From Roseburia sp. (GTDB taxonomy: Bacteria > Bacillota > Clostridia > Lachnospirales > Lachnospiraceae), in NCBI GenBank assembly GCA_017621905.1, contig JAGASC010000006.1, positions 1 to 11,661 of the forward strand: a stretch of DNA of 11,661 bases, written 5' to 3'. Shown piece by piece: positions 7,402 through 11,661 of the stretch (within the stretch, counting starts at the first letter, position 1; each line of letters starts with the position of its first letter). The notes below the pieces were generated by a model. The model was not told the DNA's origin and did not search any database. It was given only the letters and a program-made list of their open reading frames with translations. Made by a program: the position numbers and the translations under genes.

Positions 7402-7416
7402 GTGTGTACCTCCTTT
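7402..7416 (-). promoter_or_regulatory. uma2 ribosome-binding leader, identical to that of DUF4160 gene
   Basis: Reading on the - strand: AAAGGAGGTACACAC, then CTT, then ATG 7399. The same 15 bases precede the DUF4160 gene (8186-8200). This supports both starts and suggests a shared origin. Confidence 0.7.
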
Positions 7417-7446
7417 AAAAATGTTGTTGTTGCACCGATGTAACTG

Positions 7447-7611
7447 CTATAATTCAAGTTCTTTCATAGCATCTTCGGAAGATATAAACGCTTTACAATC
7501 CGGGTCTTTCTTGATATCGGATAACATTTTTAAATCCCATTCATCCGGGGCTACCGTTTCAATATCTTTCCATGTTTTTTTGGGGAAATTATTTATATTC
7601 AATTTGTGCAT
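7447..7611 (-). CDS. Small hypothetical protein (54 aa) behind DUF2442
   Basis: I take ATG 7611 (MHKLNINNF) as start: it falls 4 bases after the DUF2442 stop at 7616, whereas the longer frame to 7734 lies inside DUF2442 and is its shadow. The upstream site is weak (AGGATA overlapping the stop), so translation is probably coupled to DUF2442. The 54-aa product is hydrophilic: KKTWKDIETVAPDEWDL, a MLSDIKKDPDCKAF segment and an acidic tail SSEDAMKELEL. No membrane segment is present and I do not recognise a family. The short, charged, helix-prone make-up is compatible with an antitoxin-like or partner protein, but nothing in the sequence proves that. Its 4-base spacing makes it part of the DUF4160-DUF2442 unit. 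Confidence 0.55.
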   Translation of the reverse strand: MHKLNINNFPKKTWKDIETVAPDEWDLKMLSDIKKDPDCKAFISSEDAMKELEL

Positions 7612-7615
7612 TATC

Positions 7616-7909
7616 CTAAACAAACATTTCCTCATACGCGTAGCTGCGTTCGTACATATATTCCGGAGCACAGTCAATTTCCTCGTCCATCCAAGTAAGT
7701 ACGCCATGAACAATTTTAAAGTTTTCAAACACAAGGTCGTCTTCCAGTGGCTTAAAAACAGGACCGGTTAATACTGTCGCATCAAACACGCGCTTTTCAC
7801 CATTAGAGAATGTAAGGAGCATCATTAAATGTTCGGTTATTTTGGCGTCAGTTATTTTCAGAGATTCTTTAAATTCACTTGCATATACAATTCCGTTTAT
7901 CTCAAACAT
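7616..7909 (-). CDS. DUF2442 domain protein
   Basis: A 97-aa protein covering essentially the full DUF2442 domain: LLTFSNGEKRVFDATVLTGPVFKPLED (about 31-57), then FKIVHGVLTWMDEEIDCAPEYMYERS (64-89). Function is unknown; the family is small, soluble and often found beside DUF4160. ATG 7909 is preceded by GGGGGTG at 6 bases, an unusual G-rich ribosome site. It begins 12 bases after the DUF4160 stop and 4 bases before the 54-aa gene, a tight three-gene leftward unit. Pairs of DUF4160 and DUF2442 genes recur in bacterial genomes (general knowledge) and resemble toxin-antitoxin organisation, but which member would be which is not known to me. Confidence 0.88.
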   Translation of the reverse strand: MFEINGIVYASEFKESLKITDAKITEHLMMLLTFSNGEKRVFDATVLTGPVFKPLEDDLVFENFKIVHGVLTWMDEEIDCAPEYMYERSYAYEEMFV

Positions 7910-7920
7910 AAGCGCACCCC

Positions 7921-8184
7921 CTATAATGGATTGATTTTGTCAAAGTGTTCGCTTTTAACAGCTTTATTCCATGCAGCATATACCTCATTTTCATAAATGG
8001 CAAGCCAACCATTGATGATTCTTAACTGTTTGGCTGGCATAGATCCGGAAAGCAATTCGCCATCAATTGCAATCACAGCTTCATAATCGCCATAGAATGC
8101 GTGAATATGCGGTTTGTGATGCTGCTGAATGTCATTAAAGTATAATTTTATTATGATTCCATAGAATCTGCTTAGTTCTGGCAT
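7921..8184 (-). CDS. DUF4160 domain protein
   Basis: An 87-aa protein that is one complete DUF4160 domain. Signatures: MPELSRFYGIIIKLYF at the N terminus, HHKPHIHAFYGDYEAVIAIDGELLSG (22-47) with the conserved P-H-I-H-A-Y core, and QLRIINGWLAIYENEVYAAWNKA (53-75). The clustered histidines suggest metal binding or a catalytic site, but the activity is not established. ATG 8184 has AGGAGG 8 bases upstream within the 15-base leader shared with uma2. It is the first gene of the DUF4160-DUF2442-54aa unit; a 7-bp GC hairpin upstream separates it from the DUF4352 gene. Within a mobile element a maintenance or defence role is plausible but inferred. Confidence 0.9.
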   Translation of the reverse strand: MPELSRFYGIIIKLYFNDIQQHHKPHIHAFYGDYEAVIAIDGELLSGSMPAKQLRIINGWLAIYENEVYAAWNKAVKSEHFDKINPL

Positions 8185-8185
8185 T

Positions 8186-8200
8186 GTGTGTACCTCCTTT
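8186..8200 (-). promoter_or_regulatory. DUF4160 ribosome-binding leader, identical to that of uma2
   Basis: On the - strand: AAAGGAGGTACACAC, then A, then ATG 8184. It matches the uma2 leader base for base over 15 positions. Confidence 0.7.
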
Positions 8201-8223
8201 GATGTAGTAGGTTATTAGGTTGT

Positions 8224-8246
8224 CCGCCCCGCTGGTGCAGGGGCGG
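8224..8246. other. GC-rich hairpin between DUF4352 and DUF4160 genes
   Basis: CCGCCCC (8224-8230) pairs perfectly with GGGGCGG (8240-8246) around a 9-base loop. Neither strand has a following T tract, so it is not a standard intrinsic terminator. It lies in the 71-base gap of the leftward transcript and could be a processing, pausing or Rho-dependent attenuation site. Confidence 0.5.
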
Positions 8247-8255
8247 TGGTTATTG

Positions 8256-9215
8256 CTATTTAGTGATAATAAAACTAAAGTTAGAACCAAACCATACATT
8301 GTCATTATAATAAATTTCTATTGTTTCCCAAGTTTCGGGAACTTCAATACCAAGCGTACCCTTCATTTTCTTGCCAGAAGCTATGCTTCCATCAAGTTGC
8401 TTCATATTATCTGTTGTTGAAACTACCATAAAAGCATTGGAGCTATAATCCAATTTATAATCATCGCAGTAACACTCAAAGCTCATCATACTGCTTATTG
8501 AGATTTCTTCATCTGAATTGTTGATTATTTCAATTTCGACAAAGATAAATTTGTTCCCTTTAGCAGGTTTTCCCCATTCATTACCGGCGGATTCCGAATA
8601 ACTTACAACAGAGACTTGAACATCTTTATATTCTGCAACCTCTCCAACACTAAAAGCAGTATCATTTTTTGTTATACTATCAACTTCCTTATCTTCTGAA
8701 TTAGAATCAAACCCTGATGAGGTATTCTCTGATGTGACATTTTCTGATGTAACATTTTTTACTTCATCATCATTTTTGGATAGTCCCACTATAAATCCCA
8801 CCATAACGATAAAAAGAACAAAAACAGCAATTACAGTTAAAAACACTATTAAACAACCGTTAGAATTCTGTTTCTGATGATAATTTTGGAATTTGACAGG
8901 CGGCGCAGACCTATAGTAATCAGCCACAATTTTTTTTGCTTCTGCCTTTGAGATACCTTTTTCAGAAGCATAAACATCTGCTGCGTAAGTGGGATAATCA
9001 GGGTATTGTTTACGAAGTTTAGCTAACAATATTTTGTCCGCATTGTCAACTGCGCTATCTTCACGTTTATGGTATTTATTAGCTTCAAAGGTTGAATAAG
9101 AATTAGTTCTTTTGGTATCTTTTAAAATTTCCCCTACAGGGCATCCACAATTAGGACACGCAACTGCTTTATCAGAAATCTCTTTTCCACATTCTGTACA
9201 TTTGATTAATGCCAT
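8256..9215 (-). CDS. Zinc-ribbon, single-TM protein with extracellular DUF4352 domain
   Basis: A 319-aa envelope protein. Residues 1-27 are a zinc ribbon: Cys6-x-x-Cys9 and Cys20-x-x-Cys23 (CTECGKEI, CPNCGCP). Residues about 60-102 form a small helical module (LAKLRKQYPDYPTYAADVYASEKGISKAEAKKIVADYY). One transmembrane helix lies at about 120-145. A Ser/Asn/Glu-rich linker with a tandem NVTSE repeat follows. Residues about 188-319 are a DUF4352-type immunoglobulin-like domain (FSVGEVAEYKDVQVSVVSY, GNKFIFVEIEIINNSDEEISI). The ribbon would be cytoplasmic and DUF4352 outside, from hydrophobicity and the basic residues before the helix. ATG 9215 has AGAGGA at 7 bases. Similar proteins are common in Firmicutes prophages and elements; function is unknown, with immunity or envelope sensing as possibilities. 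A TATAAT at 9250-9245 could be a -10 for it. Confidence 0.85.
   Translation of the reverse strand: MALIKCTECGKEISDKAVACPNCGCPVGEILKDTKRTNSYSTFEANKYHKREDSAVDNADKILLAKLRKQYPDYPTYAADVYASEKGISKAEAKKIVADYYRSAPPVKFQNYHQKQNSNGCLIVFLTVIAVFVLFIVMVGFIVGLSKNDDEVKNVTSENVTSENTSSGFDSNSEDKEVDSITKNDTAFSVGEVAEYKDVQVSVVSYSESAGNEWGKPAKGNKFIFVEIEIINNSDEEISISSMMSFECYCDDYKLDYSSNAFMVVSTTDNMKQLDGSIASGKKMKGTLGIEVPETWETIEIYYNDNVWFGSNFSFIITK
8728..8757 (-). repeat. 15-bp tandem duplication in the DUF4352 gene linker
   Basis: TCTGATGTGACATTT (8728-8742) and TCTGATGTAACATTT (8743-8757) differ at one base and encode two copies of NVTSE in the linker after the membrane helix. This is a recent in-frame duplication and a likely length-variable site. 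Confidence 0.75.
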
Positions 9216-9245
9216 AATGAATTCCTCTTTTCTTTTGTAATAATA

Positions 9246-9497
9246 TTATATTGCTGGGCACAAGCCTTGCATAGTAGCCAGATTATGCGCGGCTCTTTCT
9301 ATTCTTTCTATATCATTTTTTTCAAAATCTTCGCCGAGAATGTGCTGCATAGCGTGAATAAACGCACTTTGCTGCTGTTCTCTGGATAAAGATGATTCAA
9401 TGAATATGGTGTAGCTCCCATCCTCATTTTCAACAACAGATTCCTTCACTTTGCTATTCGGAAACTGAATCATTTGAATCTGATAATCAATCGTCAA
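9246..9497 (-). CDS. Small ImmA/IrrE-like protein with degenerate HExxH motif
   Basis: An 83-aa protein if started at TTG 9497, which has GAGGA 4 bases upstream and overlaps the repressor gene by 11 bases; ATG 9473 is the alternative but lacks a site. The longer frame to 9611 lies inside the repressor gene. The pattern DGSYTIFIESSLSREQQQSAFIHAMQHILGEDFEK is typical of the short ImmA/IrrE-like proteins encoded beside repressors in Firmicutes elements. ImmA metallopeptidases use HExxH; here the motif reads HAMQH, so both His are kept but the catalytic Glu is Ala, and the protein is much shorter than full ImmA. It may bind the repressor without cleaving it, or be a non-protease relative. Gene order and overlap with the repressor match the ImmR-ImmA arrangement known from ICEBs1. 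Confidence 0.65.
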   Translation of the reverse strand: MTIDYQIQMIQFPNSKVKESVVENEDGSYTIFIESSLSREQQQSAFIHAMQHILGEDFEKNDIERIERAAHNLATMQGLCPAI

Positions 9498-9864
9498 TAT
9501 TTCCTCGTTCCTTTCTCTTAAGTGCCAGTAACATCTGGTGTACGGTTTCCAAATCTTCCGGCTTTGCATCCTGCGCCGCATCAAAAAGCATTCGCAGTTC
9601 TTTATTCTCAAAAATGGATTGAGCCATCTTTGAAGTTTCTTCGTTTAGGTAGTAGGTTTCGCCGCCTTCTTTTTCTTCGCCGGTTAAAAGATATTCTAAT
9701 GAAATATTAAAGTAGTCGGCAATTTTTTGCATTTTGTCTTGCTTTGGAGTACTAATCCCGCTTTTCCAAGCACTAAAAACTGATTGTGCAATTCCCGTTT
9801 CTTTGGATACTTTGTAGGTAGATACTCCATATTTTTGTAACAATTCCTCAAAGATACTGTACAT
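9487..9864 (-). CDS. CI/ImmR-like XRE-family repressor
   Basis: A 125-aa DNA-binding protein, the probable maintenance repressor of the element. ATG 9864 is preceded by AAAGGTGG at 7 bases; the longer frame to 10011 runs through the operator region and is not used. Residues about 4-60 are an HTH_3 domain: EELLQKYGVSTYKVSKETGI, recognition region QSVFSAWKSG, then KMQKIADYFNISLEYLL. The C-terminal part (70-125) is helical and charged (SIFENKELRMLFDAAQDAKPEDLETVHQMLLALKRKERG), a tail common in element repressors. There is no LexA-type peptidase domain, so self-cleavage after DNA damage is unlikely; relief of repression would need a partner such as the overlapping ImmA-like protein or the Cro-like paralogue. 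Operators ATACTTCAA at 9892 and 9955 lie upstream, implying autoregulation. Confidence 0.88.
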   Translation of the reverse strand: MYSIFEELLQKYGVSTYKVSKETGIAQSVFSAWKSGISTPKQDKMQKIADYFNISLEYLLTGEEKEGGETYYLNEETSKMAQSIFENKELRMLFDAAQDAKPEDLETVHQMLLALKRKERGNIDD

Positions 9865-9891
9865 TTTTTGTCCACCTTTCACAAAAACGCA

Positions 9892-10064
9892 ATACTTCAA
9901 AAAACATAAGCAAAATGTATTGACATAGAATGAAACATGGTGTATATTAAACACATACTTCAAATAGTTGCAGTACATAATAGCAAATGAGTCAAAAATA
10001 TGTACGTTCATAAATTGTAATTACTTCTAACTGGTAATTGAAGTATATCACAAACGTGAAGTAT
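9892..10064. promoter_or_regulatory. Divergent control region with repeated ATACTTCA operators
   Basis: Between repressor and Cro-like genes the motif ATACTTCAA occurs at 9892-9900 and 9955-9963, and its complement at 10038-10046 (TTGAAGTAT) and 10056-10064 (GTGAAGTAT); a weaker copy TTACTTCTA is at 10021-10029. The first pair are 63 bases apart (six helical turns); the last pair are 18 apart. One copy lies at the predicted start point of the strong + promoter; the last two overlap a second + promoter. These are the expected CI/Cro operator positions. The region 9865-10099 contains no gene. Confidence 0.65.
9920..9948 (+). promoter_or_regulatory. Strong predicted rightward promoter
   Basis: TTGACA (9920-9925), 17-base spacer, TATATT (9943-9948). 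The -35 is perfect consensus. Transcription would start near 9955, on an ATACTTCAA operator, giving a leader of about 145 bases to the Cro-like gene. Confidence 0.6.
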
Positions 10065-10067
10065 ATG
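10038..10067 (+). promoter_or_regulatory. Possible second rightward promoter inside paired operators
   Basis: TTGAAG (10038-10043) and TATATG (10062-10067) are 18 bases apart, and each lies within or at the edge of a GAAGTATAT operator copy. An alternative reading is TTACTT (10021) with TATATC (10044), 17 apart. Either would start 20-45 bases before GTG 10100. Weaker than the 9920 promoter. Confidence 0.35.
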
Positions 10068-10099
10068 CAACTACAAGATATAGTCAAGGAGGTGGTTTA

Positions 10100-10306
10100 G
10101 TGTACAAGAAGTATGAGGAACTTCTTAAGCGGCGGGGGATAACTTCCTACCAGGTTTCAAAAGATACTGGGATTGGGCAAAACACTTTATCCCAATGGAA
10201 AACTGGCCGCAGTAATCCTAAATTAGAAAAACTCAAAATCCTCGCCAATTATTTCGGTGTATCTATTGAGTATTTCTTAGAGGATACCACAGAACCTGTC
10301 CAATAA
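10100..10306 (+). CDS. Cro-like XRE-family regulator
   Basis: A 68-aa protein that is little more than one HTH_3 domain: YEELLKRRGITSYQVSKDTGI, recognition region QNTLSQWKTG, KLEKLKILANYFGVSIEYFLE. It starts with GTG 10100, well placed 7 bases after AAGGAGG. It is clearly paralogous to the divergent repressor: about 30 of the first 63 residues are identical, including M-Y, EELL, VSK-TGI, WK-G-S-PK and the S-EY-L end. The repressor's charged C-terminal tail is missing. Short length, position and direction point to the Cro or anti-repressor role, competing for the same operators. It is the first gene of the rightward unit, under the operators at 9955 and 10038-10064. Confidence 0.88.
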   Translation: MYKKYEELLKRRGITSYQVSKDTGIGQNTLSQWKTGRSNPKLEKLKILANYFGVSIEYFLEDTTEPVQ

Positions 10307-10338
10307 TATGGATAGTTAGGGAAAGGAGAGTGAGAGAG

Positions 10339-10740
10339 ATGGATGAAGAGAACAAAGTAATAGATACAATGATTTTTAAATACGATGGTTCCGGAAGAGT
10401 TGAAAAAAATGGAAAAGTTTATATGAGACATTTTTTTTTGACAGACAATGAAAAGGCTGGGTTGCTCATTGATGTTCAGGTGGAAGAACCAAAAAGGAAA
10501 AAATGGAAAATAAAAAAGCCACAACATTTATCCATAGGGATATCAATTGTGGCAATTTGGATAGGCCTGTTTATCCATATAAATCAAGACAATCAGGCCC
10601 ATCAGAAAATTCGAGAGCAATATCAAGAGATTATTCAGACGTGTCAGGAGTTGGGTTCGATGCTTGATGAGCGCATTGACACGGACAAGCATCAGTCAGA
10701 GCTTCTTCAAGAGCTTTTTGATCTTCTTCAAAAGAATTAA
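10339..10740 (+). CDS. Single-pass membrane protein with coiled-coil tail, unknown function
   Basis: A 133-aa protein. ATG 10339 is preferred, with AAAGGAG 10 bases upstream; GTG 10330 is only one base from that site. Residues 1-50 are hydrophilic (KVIDTMIFKYDGSGRVEKNGKVYMRHFFLTD, possibly a small beta domain), then a very basic stretch PKRKKWKIKKP (51-61), one transmembrane helix at about 63-81 (LSIGISIVAIWIGLFIHI), then a helical, probably coiled-coil tail (about 85-133, ending ELLQELFDLLQ). The basic residues before the helix predict an internal N terminus and external tail. I do not recognise a family. It lies between two regulator genes in the early rightward operon; superinfection exclusion or similar envelope roles are possible but unproven. 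Confidence 0.75.
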   Translation: MDEENKVIDTMIFKYDGSGRVEKNGKVYMRHFFLTDNEKAGLLIDVQVEEPKRKKWKIKKPQHLSIGISIVAIWIGLFIHINQDNQAHQKIREQYQEIIQTCQELGSMLDERIDTDKHQSELLQELFDLLQKN

Positions 10741-10771
10741 AAAGGCAAGTGCAAAAAGGAGAATATGAAAG

Positions 10772-11278
10772 ATGAGATATTTTGAAACACAGACAACTGA
10801 ACGTATAGGATTTGATTTTTATTGCGATATTGCAAACAACATCGTCGAGGCCAGAAAGCAATTAGGCATGACTCAGGAAAAACTTGCAGAAAAGTCTGGA
10901 ATTACTCTTTCAAGGCTGGTGCGCATGGAAAATGTGCAAATCAGGATAGGACTGGATGATTTGAAAAAATTATCAAACGCATTAGATGTTACAGTGGATT
11001 GGCTGATTGATGCCCAGATTGATTCCCAAATTGGTGAATGCATGTATCTTGTATGGGAAGAAAAGATGCCAGATTTCAAGCTATATCAAAGGGGCACAAG
11101 TAAAAGAATGGCTTTTCTGCTCTATGATAAAAAACTTAAGGAATGCGGGGTAAGGTACAGTAGCGGCAGAGATAGATTCTTTGTTCAGTTGGTCGGGGTT
11201 CCTGTGACGGAAAAAGAAATTCAAAGCAAATTTCCGAAGCGCACAACAGAAGATTTGCCAATTGAACCCGATAAATAG
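10772..11278 (+). CDS. XRE-family regulator with uncharacterised C-terminal domain
   Basis: A 168-aa protein. ATG 10772 follows AAAGGAG (10755-10761) by about 10 bases. Residues about 20-80 are a helix-turn-helix domain: NNIVEARKQLGMTQEKLAEKSG, recognition region ITLSRLVRMENVQIRI, and LDDLKKLSNALDVTVDWLID. The first 18 residues and the C-terminal half (about 88-168: CMYLVWEEKMPDFKLYQRGT, FLLYDKKLKECGVRYSSGRDRFFVQLVGVPVTEKEIQSKFP) are not a domain I can name; that half looks like a compact alpha/beta module and could be a ligand- or protein-binding part. It is third in the rightward early unit. It is not close to the CI/Cro pair, so it probably has different operators. A second transcription switch for later genes is an inference. 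Confidence 0.82.
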   Translation: MRYFETQTTERIGFDFYCDIANNIVEARKQLGMTQEKLAEKSGITLSRLVRMENVQIRIGLDDLKKLSNALDVTVDWLIDAQIDSQIGECMYLVWEEKMPDFKLYQRGTSKRMAFLLYDKKLKECGVRYSSGRDRFFVQLVGVPVTEKEIQSKFPKRTTEDLPIEPDK

Positions 11279-11300
11279 ATTTGTAGTGGCAGAAAGGAGC

Positions 11301-11528
11301 GTGATTACCACGGTAAAAAACAGATCAGAAAGCTGCCAGGCACTCACAGTGGCAGAGGCGGCGGCGGAGATTGGTTGCCATCCGGAATATTTAAGGCGGC
11401 AGATGGCAAGAAAGAAATGGGATTTAGGGAATGTGGTTCCGCCAGAGAAACCGGGCGGGCAACATGAATATCGGATTTTCCGTGCAAAATTGGACAGGTT
11501 CTTGGGAAAGGAGGTGCAATGTGGATAA
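11301..11528 (+). CDS. Small excisionase/MerR-type DNA-binding protein
   Basis: The core ALTVAEAAAEIGCHPEYLRRQMARKKWDLGNVVPP...YRIFRAKLDRFLGKE is a winged-helix DNA-binding module like those of phage excisionases and element helix-turn-helix proteins. The start is unclear: AAAGGAG (11293-11299) is directly followed by C and GTG 11301; that gives 75 aa (M-ITTVKNRSES...) but the spacing is only one base. TTG 11262 would add 13 residues and overlap the preceding gene; a rare ATT at 11304 is also possible. I favour GTG 11301. The stop overlaps the next gene by 8 bases. In this position it could be the recombination directionality factor for the tyrosine integrase at the other end of the window, but such small proteins also act as plain regulators. 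Confidence 0.72.
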   Translation: MITTVKNRSESCQALTVAEAAAEIGCHPEYLRRQMARKKWDLGNVVPPEKPGGQHEYRIFRAKLDRFLGKEVQCG

Positions 11529-11661
11529 GTTATCAAAAGCAATCATGATCCTGGGCGTCGCAATCTTCGTGACAGCCGGATGCGCTTTGAACAGCGATGG
11601 GATATACAGTTACATAGCTGGAGTGATTGCAATCGCTGGTGGAATCATAGCTGGAGCAGGA
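11521..11661 (+). CDS. Small membrane protein, 3' end outside window
   Basis: GTG 11521 is preceded by AAAGGAGG (11507-11514) at 6-base spacing, the best ribosome site in the right part, and the frame stays open to the right edge (47 codons). The visible peptide has a short charged start (MDKLSKAI), a hydrophobic helix to about residue 22 and, after a polar SDGIYS loop, a second Gly/Ala/Ile-rich helix. A two-helix small membrane protein is the best description. I recognise no family. It overlaps the preceding gene by 8 bases, so the two are translationally coupled. Confidence 0.6.
   Translation, partial: MDKLSKAIMILGVAIFVTAGCALNSDGIYSYIAGVIAIAGGIIAGAG

Larger units (their letters stand above)
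5539..11661. mobile_element. Left (integrase) end of an integrative element, prophage or ICE; right end outside window
   Basis: Evidence: a complete tyrosine integrase at the edge, convergent with the polysaccharide operon; tandem repeats beside its stop; leftward cargo; a CI-like repressor and a Cro-like gene divergent around a shared operator region; then a small excisionase-type gene. Neighbouring host genes are all + strand, whereas 5606-9864 are all - strand. The left boundary is approximate: it must lie between 5432 and about 5582, and I cannot define the att core without the other end. No phage structural, conjugation or replication gene is visible, so the element type is open. Confidence 0.8.

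Noticed and set aside
7612..7734. Upstream extension of the 54-aa protein
   Set aside because: This stretch is the antiparallel-free overlap with DUF2442 in another frame on the same strand; only the part after the DUF2442 stop is plausible.
9865..10011. N-terminal extension of the CI-like repressor
   Set aside because: It crosses the operator region and the strong opposing promoter, and AAAGGTGG precedes ATG 9864.
11081..11542. A 153-aa - strand frame at the right end
   Set aside because: It overlaps three + strand genes that have good ribosome sites and recognisable domains; it is a shadow.
1..11661. CRISPR arrays, tRNA or rRNA genes, insertion sequences
   Set aside because: No regularly spaced repeats of suitable length, no cloverleaf or rRNA-like sequence and no transposase were seen; the repeats found are short operator, arm-site or linker repeats.

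Overview
The window looks like a low-to-moderate GC Gram-positive anaerobe of the Clostridia, most likely Lachnospiraceae. This rests on strong AGGAGG-type ribosome sites, frequent GTG/TTG starts, AT-rich intergenic DNA and the gene families present. It is inferred from family resemblance and codon style; there is no rRNA or other marker gene.

Left part (1-5431, all + strand): the end of a surface or extracellular polysaccharide locus. In order it holds a CgeB/DUF3880-type glycosyltransferase already open at the left edge, an ABC-2 polysaccharide/teichoic acid export permease with an extra N-terminal beta-rich domain, its short TagH/Wzt-like ATPase, and a lipoprotein of the heparinase II/III (polysaccharide lyase) fold. 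The genes are closely spaced and probably form one operon: build the glycan, export it, then trim or release it outside. A hairpin at 5498-5533 ends this unit.

Right part (about 5540 to the right edge): the integrase-proximal end of an integrative element, prophage or ICE, with classical lysogeny-module architecture. A tyrosine integrase reads left and is flanked by two tandem 11-bp repeats. Next comes a cargo segment, also leftward: a Uma2-type nuclease, a 54-aa protein, DUF2442, DUF4160, and a zinc-ribbon/TM/DUF4352 envelope protein. It is followed by a small ImmA-like protein overlapping a CI-like repressor. A divergent control region (9865-10099) with repeated ATACTTCA operators separates these from rightward genes: a Cro-like protein paralogous to the repressor, a single-pass membrane coiled-coil protein, a second XRE regulator, a small excisionase-type DNA-binding protein and a truncated two-helix membrane protein. 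The far attachment site and any structural or transfer genes lie outside the window, so phage versus ICE cannot be decided.

The most unusual signals are three. (1) A compact three-hairpin RNA-like element ending in a good terminator lies on the + strand between uma2 and int (6722-6850), overlapping the integrase promoter. (2) An 11-bp inverted repeat joins the integrase start codon to that RNA. (3) The cargo genes uma2 and DUF4160 carry an identical 15-bp ribosome-binding leader.
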